Below the pieces are notes generated by a model, which was not told the DNA's origin, did not search any database, and worked only from the letters and a program-made list of their open reading frames with translations. Below, one piece after another: positions 1 to 5,953 of a stretch of 6,197 nucleotides of DNA (the first letter of the stretch is position 1; the number at the start of each line of letters is the position of its first letter). Source of the DNA: an uncultured Lachnospiraceae bacterium (GTDB lineage: Bacteria > Bacillota > Clostridia > Lachnospirales > Lachnospiraceae). The translations under genes were made by a program, and so were the position numbers. The stretch is taken from positions 1 to 6,197 of the forward strand of contig CAMWWJ010000209.1 of the NCBI GenBank assembly GCA_947177925.1, in the 5' to 3' direction.

Positions 1-11
1 GCCTTTGCCGT

Positions 12-296
12 TTACTTCTTCATTTTTGCCCGTATTCTGTCCATTTGATCTACGAACACAAGTATTTCTGCCACCACCTCATAAAGCTCTGGAGGAATCA
101 TCTCCCCGATTTCCAGCCGTGACAAAGTATCTGCCAGCCTATCATCCTTGTGGATGGGAACCTTTTCTTCCTTTGCTTTTTCCAGAATCCGCTCTGCCAG
201 CACCCCTTTTCCGGAAGCAATGACTCTGGGCGCCTCTTCAGAAGGATCGTATTCCAAAGCAATTGCCTGTTTTATTTTCTTTGGCTTCTCTTCCAT
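12..296 (-). CDS. FlhB C-terminal-domain-like protein (YlqH family)
   Basis: This 94-residue protein matches only the cytoplasmic C-terminal part of FlhB/YscU-type export switch proteins. Seen: ALEYDP (13-18), AP then GKGVLAERI (about 22-37), VPI (46-48), LA and IGEMIPPELYEVVAEIL (about 62-79), all hallmarks of the FlhB C-terminal fold. Aligning ALEYDP with the FlhB stretch that follows its NPTH autocleavage site places KKIK (6-9) where NPTH would be, so it cannot self-cleave, and it has no membrane segment. The ATG is preceded by an AGGAAGAGGG Shine-Dalgarno region, 24 bp after the FliK-like gene stop. B. subtilis carries the equivalent small gene (ylqH) at the same place after rnhB and ylqG. 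In flagellar export FlhB-C is the partner of FliK, so a working link with the upstream FliK-like product is inferred; the true function is unknown. Confidence 0.88.
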   Translation of the reverse strand: MEEKPKKIKQAIALEYDPSEEAPRVIASGKGVLAERILEKAKEEKVPIHKDDRLADTLSRLEIGEMIPPELYEVVAEILVFVDQMDRIRAKMKK

Positions 297-320
297 ATGC
301 CCTCTTCCTTTCTTCTAAGA

Positions 321-2159
321 CTATGCCCGGACATCAAAGGCCTGGGTGGAAAGAAGCATATGCTTCTCCGCTTCCTCCCCGCCTGTCAGCCGCTCGCCAA
401 AACCTTTTTCCTCTCTGCTTTTTACGGTGACCTCCGTCTTTAAAAGATATCCTCTTTTTTCCAGCCTTTCATTTAATATGTGGATATTGCTTTCTATAAA
501 GGAAAGCATGTCATCATCCCTTAAGTAAAATTTCGTGCTTACCTTCTCACTGCCTGTCATCGTCACATAGACATCCACCGGCCCTAAATTTTCCATGTCC
601 AGATGAAGCAGAGCGCTGATGCTGCCATTATCCTTTGCCAGATTTTTTTTATTCGTATATACATACAGGTCTCCATGGGCGCTTCCCTGACTGAATTTCA
701 GCGGAAGCTGTACATAGTTAAATACCTGATTGAGCTGATTCATAAAATCCATATTCTGCCGGAGAGTATCCACACTTTTAAACAGGCTGGAATTTTCCTT
801 TCCTATTGTGGAAAGCGTATCCGTCAGCCGCCTTGTCTGTTCCTGCAGCCTTTCATAATATTCGGAAACCTTTCCTTCTTTTCCTACCGTCTCCGGCTCC
901 ATTAAAAACTGTTTCATCATCCGGTCTTTTATCAACATTTCAAATTCTCTGGAAGCATACAGCTTCTGCAAAGGTTCTGCCTGCCCTTTTGCCTCCGAAA
1001 CCTTACTTAACAGGGAAAAGAGCTGTTTATAAGAAATAGTCCCCTCCTTTATTGTCTGGACTATTTCTTCCGAAACACCAAGGGCTGTAAGATTTTCGGA
1101 AAGCGCTGCCCTTTCTTTTCCATTTAAAAGTCCTGACAATTCCCCTTCCTTTCCCGCTGTATTGTTAGGGGATGCTAACTCATTTTCCTGAGATACCGAA
1201 GGCATATCTTCCTTAAATACAATTACAGGAGGCTTTTCCCCCTCTTGGGATCTGACAGCTTCCACTGCACCTTCCGCCAGCATTTCCCCTTCCTTTATGG
1301 GCAGTTGCTGCCCCTTGACCAATATTTCCTCCGGGATGCTGTCTTTTGGCAGTGATTGTGCCTGACTGTTTTCTTCTAAAACCATAGTTTCTTCCATGGA
1401 AGCATTTTCTGCAACATTGCCCTCATTCCATAAGGCTTCCCCCTCCGAAAACATGGCAGTCAATTCCTTGTAAATAGCAGCTGCCCCCTGTACGTCTCCG
1501 GCAGCTACCAGCTCCAGACAGGTCTGCTCCAGACTATCGGCAATTTCCTGGATTCCTGATAAAATCTGATGTTCGTAATTTTTGTATGCCTGAAATTGCA
1601 TCAGATTTTCTTCTGAAACAGGAATGGACAATTGTTTCATTTCCACTATATCAGCCGGATTCCCATTTGGATATGACATCACTTGCCTGTACATATTCTG
1701 CAGGGAACCTATATCAATAGACATTCCCTTATCCATCATTGCCGTTATCATACCTACAGAGGCATCGCTTATGGGAATATTAGCCGCCTCTAATCCCTTG
1801 ATTACATTCGTACCAGTATTCAGGTTCGTAAAAAGGGGAGTCAGGGAAAGCGTGCCGCCGGAATTGCTTTTCACTTCAAAGGTCAGCTTCTGCCCCGGCA
1901 ATACATGCATTCTTTGCTCCAGTCTGGCATTGACATAGGTATCATCTGCCAGTCTTAACTTCACAGCATCGCCTTCCACACTGATTACCTGGCCCGTTAC
2001 GCTACTTCCCTTGGAAAAGGCGGATAATTCTTTTTGTGACAGAATATGCTCCTTCTCTTCCGTTGCATTTGCGGAATCGGTTCCTTTTACGGCTGTGGTC
2101 TGGCCATAGGTTTCTTTATTGGTTTGATAGGAAAATAAATCTGACAACTGAAAAGCCAT
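321..2159 (-). CDS. FliK-like (flagellar hook-length control family) protein, YlqG position
   Basis: A 612-residue soluble protein with no signal peptide or membrane helix. Layout seen: a short polar N-terminus; a beta-rich segment (about 50-110, starting KGSSVTGQVISVEGD) that looks like a small barrel; a helical segment with IPISDASVGMITAMMDKGM (about 128-146); an acidic, Glu/Ser/Gly-rich low-complexity middle (about 235-345); helices with KAQ/Glu-rich character (about 345-470); and a C-terminal domain (about 476-580) with LPLKF, LHLDMENLGPVDVYV and LEKRGY. That last part resembles the FliK C-terminal Flg_hook domain, which in flagellated bacteria contacts FlhB and switches export specificity. 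It starts at an ATG with GAGGAAG upstream, 39 bp after rnhB, and is followed 24 bp later by an FlhB-C-like gene. It occupies the position of B. subtilis ylqG. No flagellar gene is present nearby, so I would not name it fliK; the family call is from domain layout and motifs. Confidence 0.82.
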   Translation of the reverse strand: MAFQLSDLFSYQTNKETYGQTTAVKGTDSANATEEKEHILSQKELSAFSKGSSVTGQVISVEGDAVKLRLADDTYVNARLEQRMHVLPGQKLTFEVKSNSGGTLSLTPLFTNLNTGTNVIKGLEAANIPISDASVGMITAMMDKGMSIDIGSLQNMYRQVMSYPNGNPADIVEMKQLSIPVSEENLMQFQAYKNYEHQILSGIQEIADSLEQTCLELVAAGDVQGAAAIYKELTAMFSEGEALWNEGNVAENASMEETMVLEENSQAQSLPKDSIPEEILVKGQQLPIKEGEMLAEGAVEAVRSQEGEKPPVIVFKEDMPSVSQENELASPNNTAGKEGELSGLLNGKERAALSENLTALGVSEEIVQTIKEGTISYKQLFSLLSKVSEAKGQAEPLQKLYASREFEMLIKDRMMKQFLMEPETVGKEGKVSEYYERLQEQTRRLTDTLSTIGKENSSLFKSVDTLRQNMDFMNQLNQVFNYVQLPLKFSQGSAHGDLYVYTNKKNLAKDNGSISALLHLDMENLGPVDVYVTMTGSEKVSTKFYLRDDDMLSFIESNIHILNERLEKRGYLLKTEVTVKSREEKGFGERLTGGEEAEKHMLLSTQAFDVRA

Positions 2160-2198
2160 GTGTCTTCCTCACTTTTTCATAATCATAATCTGATGCAG

Positions 2199-2957
2199 TC
2201 AGATAAAATTCTTGATAAAGGTTTTCCTGTGAATCGGGGTCGGTCCATATTTTTTCAATGCCTCAATATGGGCTGCAGACCCATACCCTTTATTGGACGC
2301 AAATCCATATTCCGGCATGATCCTGTCATATTCCACCATCATCCGGTCTCTGGTAACCTTGGCTATAATGCTTGCCGCCCCTATGGAAATGCTCTTGGCA
2401 TCCCCTTTGATAATAGGCACCTGTGGAATATCCACCTTTGGAATCGTAACTGCATCATTTAATAATATATCGGGTACAACCGCAAGTTTTTGAATAGCTT
2501 CTCTCATAGCTTCATAGGTAGCCTGTAAAATATTGATTTCGTCAATTCTTTCCGGAGAAGCATAGCCGATTCCCGTTGCTACAGCTTTTTCCATAATTAT
2601 TTCATAAAGCTCCTCTCTTTTCTTCTCCGAAAGCTTTTTGGAATCATTGATATATAAAATATCCGTATCCTTTGGCAAAATAACGGCTCCTGCCACTACA
2701 GGACCTGCCAGAGGACCTCTTCCCACTTCATCAATACCGCATATATAAGTATATGTACTATATTTTCTTTCATAAGCCTTTAATGCTTCTGTTCTGGCAA
2801 GCTCTTTCTCCATGGCCTCAATCCGCTTTTGGGCCTTTTTTACAAGGGCTGCCACTCCCGGCCTTTTATCTTCTTTATAAATGCTTATAAATTCAGGCAG
2901 CATAGGAACCTCTGCTGCCTGAAAAGCTTCTTTTATCTCACTTATTTTCTTTTCCAC
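2199..2957 (-). CDS. rnhB: ribonuclease HII
   Basis: RNase HII cuts the RNA strand of RNA/DNA hybrids and nicks DNA at single misincorporated ribonucleotides, starting ribonucleotide excision repair in the cytoplasm. Seen: GIDEVGRGPLAGPVVAGAV (74-92) with the catalytic D76-E77 pair; LLND with D168; KGDAKSISIGAASIIAKV then TRD with D204; and the C-terminal NKGYGS (222-227) and HRKTF motif. All four acidic active-site residues are therefore present. The 252-residue length, with about 70 residues of helical N-terminal extension, fits Firmicutes RNase HII (B. subtilis about 255). The start is GTG (2957-2955): AGGAG sits 9 nt upstream, an in-frame TAA lies two codons before it, and the next ATG is residue 19. 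It begins 25 bp after the second signal peptidase gene. Confidence 0.96.
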   Translation of the reverse strand: MEKKISEIKEAFQAAEVPMLPEFISIYKEDKRPGVAALVKKAQKRIEAMEKELARTEALKAYERKYSTYTYICGIDEVGRGPLAGPVVAGAVILPKDTDILYINDSKKLSEKKREELYEIIMEKAVATGIGYASPERIDEINILQATYEAMREAIQKLAVVPDILLNDAVTIPKVDIPQVPIIKGDAKSISIGAASIIAKVTRDRMMVEYDRIMPEYGFASNKGYGSAAHIEALKKYGPTPIHRKTFIKNFI

Positions 2958-2966
2958 TTTTTACCG

Positions 2967-2971
2967 CTCCT
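2967..2971 (-). promoter_or_regulatory. ribosome binding site that fixes the rnhB GTG start
   Basis: On the minus strand AGGAG is followed by 9 nt and then GTG at 2957-2955. An in-frame TAA immediately upstream of the GTG (one lysine codon between) excludes a longer product. Confidence 0.75.
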
Positions 2972-2982
2972 ATCCGGTCTTT

Positions 2983-3522
2983 TCATTGATGCTTTAAAAC
3001 CCCGAATTTATCAAAAGGATAAATCCTGATCCATGCCCTTCCGATAATCTCTTTTCTGGCAATGTTCCCTACATCCTCTTCCCGGCTGTCTGAGCTTCCG
3101 TTCCGGTTATCACCCATAACAAAGTATTCATCCTCTCCAAGCGTAATGGGCTTGGATGCCCTGCCCTGATAGCGGATGACTTCTTTTCCGTAGGATTCAT
3201 CCAAAATCTCACCATCAATGAAAATATTTCCCTGCTCGTCAATATAAATCGTTTCCCCCGGCATACCTATGATTCTCTTAATGTAATAGGTCTTCTTCTC
3301 ATACCGGTATGGGAATACGATAATATCAAACCTTTCCGGGTCCTTGAACCGATAGGTGATCTTATCCACTATCAGATTATCATTTTCCTGCAGGGTAGGC
3401 GTCATGGACTCTCCGCTGACTCTCGTCCGCTGTCCCACAAAAGTAATCACCAAATATGTCACCGCTAATACAACCAGTATATAAAGGCTTGTGCTGAGAA
3501 CTTCTTTTAATACGTTTTTCAA
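2983..3522 (-). CDS. lepB: type I signal peptidase (second copy)
   Basis: Membrane-anchored serine/lysine protease that removes signal peptides from exported proteins at the outer face of the membrane. Seen: one N-terminal membrane segment (about 10-30), then SGESMTPTL with catalytic Ser39 (box B), FDIIVFPY (about 65-72), YYIKRIIGMPGE with catalytic Lys82 (box D), and MGDNRNGSSDSR (136-147, box E). The 179-residue single-anchor form is typical of Gram-positive enzymes. The start is TTG (3522-3520), because AGAGGG lies 5 nt upstream and an in-frame TAA lies eight codons before it with no ATG or GTG between. It sits 44 bp after rbgA and 25 bp before rnhB. It is a diverged paralogue of the 4434-5015 gene, sharing all catalytic boxes but differing widely between them, so it is an old duplication. 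Weak start codon use may keep its level low (inference). Confidence 0.95.
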   Translation of the reverse strand: MKNVLKEVLSTSLYILVVLAVTYLVITFVGQRTRVSGESMTPTLQENDNLIVDKITYRFKDPERFDIIVFPYRYEKKTYYIKRIIGMPGETIYIDEQGNIFIDGEILDESYGKEVIRYQGRASKPITLGEDEYFVMGDNRNGSSDSREEDVGNIARKEIIGRAWIRIYPFDKFGVLKHQ

Positions 3523-3527
3523 AGTAA

Positions 3528-3533
3528 CCCTCT
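3528..3533 (-). promoter_or_regulatory. ribosome binding site for the TTG start of the second lepB
   Basis: AGAGGG on the minus strand is followed by TTACT and then TTG at 3522-3520. Upstream in frame only CTG is met before a TAA stop, so this site decides the start. Confidence 0.7.
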
Positions 3534-3566
3534 TTTCTGTCAGTTATTTCATACTACTTCATCATA

Positions 3567-4412
3567 TTATGTTTCTCCCGGAAATTCAAGGGTAATTTTT
3601 CCTAATCTGCCGCTTCTGAAATCATCAATAATCAGATTGCTGGTCTTCCGGTAGTCCAACTGCTCCCCTTTTAAAAAGCACTTCCGCTTTTCTCCAATTT
3701 CCTCCAGTATCTTAACAGGCTCTTCACTCATAATCTGATATCTCTTTTCCAAAAGTCCCTGATACTGCTCCTGCAGATAAGTAATCAGGGAAACAGCCAG
3801 CTCCTCCGTATTTAGTATTTCATCATTCATGGAACCAATCATGGCCAGCTTTAAGCCCACCTGCTGGTCTTCAAATTTGGGCCAGAGAATTCCGGGCGTG
3901 TCCAACAGCTCCAGTCCTTTATTCAGGCGAATCCACTGCTTTCCCTTGGTTACCCCCGGCTTATTTCCTGTCTTGGTACATGCTTTTCCTGCAAAGGAAT
4001 TGATAAAAGTGGATTTTCCCACATTGGGGATTCCCACTACCATGGCCCGGACAGGCCGGTTGATAATTCCTCTTTTTTTATCTCTCTCGATTTTTTCCCG
4101 GCATGCTTCTGTATCGATATTCTGAATGGCCTTCATGCTCTCCTTTGTTCTGGCATTAATGGCAAGTACGAAAAAGCCTTTTTCTTTAAAATAAGAAAAC
4201 CATGCCTTTGTCCGCTTTTCATCTGCCAGATCCGCTTTATTTAACAATATGAGCCTGCTTTTTCCTTTTCCAAGCTCATCAATATCCGGATTTCTGCTGC
4301 TAAGAGGCACTCTTGCATCCACAAGCTCTATGACAAGGTCAATCAGGCGGATGTTTTCCTGCATCATTCTTTTTGCCTTTGTCATATGCCCCGGGTACCA
4401 TTGATAATTCAT
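3567..4412 (-). CDS. rbgA: ribosome biogenesis GTPase RbgA (YlqF)
   Basis: Cytoplasmic GTPase needed for a late step of 50S subunit assembly in Firmicutes. Seen: N-terminal WYPGHMTKAKRMM (5-17), VIELVDARVPLSSRNP (27-42), then GTPase motifs in circularly permuted order: G4 NKAD (58-61), a G5-like segment near INAR (85-88), G1 GIPNVGKST (127-135), G2 in KPGVTKG (151-157, Thr155) and G3 DTPG (171-174). The order G4-G5-G1-G2-G3 defines this YlqF/YawG group. A helical C-terminal domain (about 200-281) fits the rRNA-binding part. The length of 281 is normal for the family. The ATG has GGAGGA (4419-4424) 6 nt upstream and follows the first lepB stop by 21 bp. Placement just downstream of rplS fits its job in large-subunit assembly. 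Confidence 0.97.
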   Translation of the reverse strand: MNYQWYPGHMTKAKRMMQENIRLIDLVIELVDARVPLSSRNPDIDELGKGKSRLILLNKADLADEKRTKAWFSYFKEKGFFVLAINARTKESMKAIQNIDTEACREKIERDKKRGIINRPVRAMVVGIPNVGKSTFINSFAGKACTKTGNKPGVTKGKQWIRLNKGLELLDTPGILWPKFEDQQVGLKLAMIGSMNDEILNTEELAVSLITYLQEQYQGLLEKRYQIMSEEPVKILEEIGEKRKCFLKGEQLDYRKTSNLIIDDFRSGRLGKITLEFPGET

Positions 4413-4433
4413 TTTATTTCCTCCGTATTTACA

Positions 4434-5015
4434 CTATTTCATAAATCCCACGCTGGTATCTCCTGCCGCCATATGGAACCATACTTTTCCAATAATATCT
4501 TTCCGCTTTACAGCACCGATATTTCCGGAACGGCTGTCTTCACTGTTATTTACATTATCTCCCAGTACAAAAAATTCATCACTTTCCAAAGTTATTTCAT
4601 TTTCCGCTATGCCCGGGTCCGCAATCTTATCGTAGTCCACACCTTCATACAGTTTTCCATCTACATAAAGCTTTCCTTCTTTAATCAAAACCTTATCTCC
4701 CGGAACAGCTATGACTCTTTTCACATAAAAGTGAGAATTCTTATTTCCATTGGGAAGAAAGACCACTACATCTCCCGTCCTTGGCGGAAAAATCTTGTAG
4801 CCCAATCGATTGACCAGAATTGCTTGTCCATTATACAATTGCGGCTCCATGGATACCCCGATGACATTTGTCTTCATTCCAACGGAATATACAAGCACAA
4901 ATGCAATCAGAATCGTTGCAAATACAAGAAATGTATAGCTCCATATTTCCCGTATCACACTTGCGCTCAGTTTCTTTTTCTTTTTATAAAAGCTTAGTCC
5001 CTTTCTTTTTGACAT
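4434..5015 (-). CDS. lepB: type I signal peptidase (first copy)
   Basis: Signal-peptide-cleaving serine/lysine protease of the cell membrane. Seen: a strongly basic N-terminus (K/R-rich, residues 3-15) giving the inside-positive topology, one membrane segment (about 26-45), GVSMEPQL with catalytic Ser55, GDVVVF (81-86), FYVKRVIAVPGD with catalytic Lys99, and VLGDNVNNSEDSR (150-162) as box E. The 193-residue length is normal for a Gram-positive enzyme. The ATG is preceded by GAGGAA (5021-5026). It is separated from rplS by 86 bp that include a terminator-like hairpin, so it is probably expressed by read-through from the rplS promoter or from a start I could not identify. The paralogue at 2983-3522 lies on the other side of rbgA. 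Confidence 0.95.
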   Translation of the reverse strand: MSKRKGLSFYKKKKKLSASVIREIWSYTFLVFATILIAFVLVYSVGMKTNVIGVSMEPQLYNGQAILVNRLGYKIFPPRTGDVVVFLPNGNKNSHFYVKRVIAVPGDKVLIKEGKLYVDGKLYEGVDYDKIADPGIAENEITLESDEFFVLGDNVNNSEDSRSGNIGAVKRKDIIGKVWFHMAAGDTSVGFMK

Positions 5016-5033
5016 ATTGTTTCCTCAAGTATG

Positions 5034-5066
5034 AAAAAGGGACAATCTACATATTGTAAATGTCCC
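5034..5066 (-). terminator. terminator/attenuator hairpin after rplS
   Basis: On the minus strand GGGACA (5066-5061) pairs with TGTCCC (5044-5039), with a second pairing TACA/TGTA (5058-5055 with 5051-5048) beyond a small internal loop and a 3-nt apex. It is followed at once by five T residues (5038-5034). It lies between the rplS stop and the lepB Shine-Dalgarno site. The short T-run suggests partial rather than full termination, consistent with rplS being needed at higher dose than the genes behind it. Confidence 0.6.
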
Positions 5067-5101
5067 CATTTCTTCTCATGATTTGGTGCAGTAATCCACT
5101 C

Positions 5102-5449
5102 TTATTTTACCAGTTCCTTAACTTTTGCTTTCTTACCTATACGATCTCTTAAATAGTAAAGTTTTGCACGTCTTACCTTACCTCTTCTTACTACCTCAAC
5201 CTTTTCCACATTCGGAGAGTGGATTGGCCATGTCTTTTCCACGCCTACGCCGTTGGAAGTCTTTCTTACGGTAAAAGTAGCTCTGTTGCTGCCACCCTGC
5301 TTCTTTAATACAGTACCTTCAAAAACCTGAATTCTTTCACGGTTTCCTTCCTTGATTTTACCGTAAACCTTTACAGTATCACCAACGTTGAATTGTGGTA
5401 CATTTTCTTTCAATTGTTCTGCTTCGATGTTTTTGATAATATCGTTCAT
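5102..5449 (-). CDS. rplS: 50S ribosomal protein L19
   Basis: L19 sits at the interface of the large and small ribosomal subunits. The 115-residue length is exactly typical for the family. Seen: an N-terminal helix (MNDIIKNIEAEQL), FNVGDTVKVYGKIKEGNRER (20-39), QVFEGTVL (41-48), TVRKTSNGVGVEKTWPIHSP (60-79) and the basic tail RRGKVRRAKLYYLRDR (88-103). These are the family's conserved blocks. The start is an ATG with AGGAAGGAG 7 nt upstream. It is the first gene of the visible cluster, with its own promoter and leader. In most Firmicutes trmD lies directly upstream; here repeat-rich non-coding DNA intervenes. Confidence 0.98.
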   Translation of the reverse strand: MNDIIKNIEAEQLKENVPQFNVGDTVKVYGKIKEGNRERIQVFEGTVLKKQGGSNRATFTVRKTSNGVGVEKTWPIHSPNVEKVEVVRRGKVRRAKLYYLRDRIGKKAKVKELVK

Positions 5450-5519
5450 TGTGCTTCTCCTTCCTGTATGGATGTTCTTAATACTGACTGTAACAGAGGA
5501 CCATCTCTTTTCTCACAAC
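5450..5519 (-). promoter_or_regulatory. rplS 5' leader, candidate L19 autoregulatory leader
   Basis: About 70 nt lie between the inferred transcription start (near 5519) and the rplS ATG. On the minus strand the leader has short self-complementary pieces: AGAG/CTCT around ATGGTC, CTG-TTA-CAG, and TCC..TGT which could pair with ACAGGA just before the Shine-Dalgarno site. The block with AAGAACATCCATACAGGA next to the ribosome site resembles what I remember of the L19 leader family known from low-GC Gram-positives, in which excess L19 is thought to block its own expression. The pairings are short, so the structure is not proven by eye. Confidence 0.45.
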
Positions 5520-5525
5520 TGTTAT

Positions 5526-5554
5526 ACTTTAGCATATCTTTTGGAAGAATGCAA
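5526..5554 (-). promoter_or_regulatory. rplS promoter, extended -10 type
   Basis: On the minus strand TTGCAT (5554-5549) and TAAAGT (5531-5526) are separated by 17 nt. The -10 is preceded by TATGC, an extended -10 (TGn). This gives a start near 5519 and a leader of about 70 nt. The -35 matches 4 of 6 consensus bases and the -10 matches 4 of 6, made up for by the extension. Confidence 0.6.
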
Positions 5555-5661
5555 GGGGGATTCGGATTTTTGTTACATATTTTCTACATGTTGAAAAAAA
5601 TAGATTTTTAGTTAAGTGTTTCTTTCTCATAAGTGTCCGAAGAGGGTTTTGAAGGGAGGAC
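5555..5661. other. AT-rich spacer upstream of the rplS promoter
   Basis: No gene is supported here. The stretch has a run of seven A (5594-5600, T-run on the minus strand), a weak A/T-only palindrome next to it, and two imperfect copies of ATGTA-type sequence. The AT-rich part lies 40-60 bp upstream of the rplS -35 and could help its activity, but I see no clear UP element. Confidence 0.4.
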
Positions 5662-5841
5662 GTGGGAGCTGGCGGGGCATAGGATAGTCTTAGGGGCACG
5701 CTCTCGCTCTGCAAAGACGCAGCGGTACTAACGCACCAAAATACGGTGCGTAAGTGCCGGCGACTTTACTTTTCCCCGATCTTGTATCGGGGACTTTCCT
5801 TACAGGCCTCTAAGACTATCCTATGCCCCGCCAGCTCCCAC
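5662..5841. repeat. structured palindromic element I (180 bp, 36-bp arms)
   Basis: The left arm 5662-5697 is the reverse complement of the right arm 5806-5841 at 35 of 36 positions; the one exception (5694/5809) is a G.T pair. Between the arms (5698-5805) are three hairpins: CTGC/GCAG (5709-5712 with 5719-5722); a 14-bp stem 5723-5737 with 5745-5759 containing one A.A mismatch (5730/5752), one T.G pair (5726/5756) and a 7-nt loop; and an 8-bp perfect stem 5773-5780 with 5786-5793 with a 5-nt loop. The whole folds as a long base stem with several branches. No coding sequence fits. It could be a non-autonomous mobile repeat or a structured RNA. I see no clear target-site duplication at its edges. 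The self-complementarity is certain; the function is not. Confidence 0.9.
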
Positions 5842-5877
5842 TGTGTATCGAAAAGCCGTTTGGTGCTTGGGAAAGTA

Positions 5878-5903
5878 TTTGATATACTTTGATATATTTG
5901 ATA
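5878..5903. repeat. three TTTGATA direct repeats at near-helical spacing
   Basis: TTTGATA occurs at 5878-5884, 5888-5894 and 5897-5903, starting 10 and 9 bp apart, so all copies face roughly one side of the helix. They lie just downstream of the -10 of the candidate minus-strand promoter, where a repressor site could act. They may equally be chance in AT-rich DNA. Confidence 0.5.
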
Positions 5904-5908
5904 CGTTT

Positions 5909-5938
5909 TTCATATGTAAAAAAGACGATACTTGTCAA
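5909..5938 (-). promoter_or_regulatory. candidate minus-strand promoter between the two elements
   Basis: On the minus strand a perfect TTGACA (5938-5933) is followed after 18 nt by TATGAA (5914-5909, 4 of 6 matches). A transcript from here would start near 5902 and run through element I toward rplS. A much weaker plus-strand match (TTGATA 5889-5894, 18 nt, TATGTA 5913-5918) overlaps it. Confidence 0.35.
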
Positions 5939-5953
5939 AAGGTACTGCTTGAA

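Noticed and set aside
2188..2204. 6-bp hairpin (ATCTGA/TCAGAT) over the rnhB stop codon
   Set aside because: No T-run follows on the minus strand and the stem is short, so it is not a convincing terminator inside the operon.
4386..4997. 203-codon open frame on the plus strand
   Set aside because: Antisense to the first lepB gene, whose catalytic motifs are clear; rich in Cys, His, Tyr and Ile as expected for a shadow frame.
5529..5714. 61-codon open frame on the minus strand upstream of rplS
   Set aside because: Runs from inside element I through the rplS promoter; no motif and no credible ribosome site.
5662..5841. Element I as a tRNA or known riboswitch
   Set aside because: No T-loop GGTTCRA-type sequence, no CCA-type acceptor, and a 36-bp closing stem is far too long; no riboswitch core I recognise.
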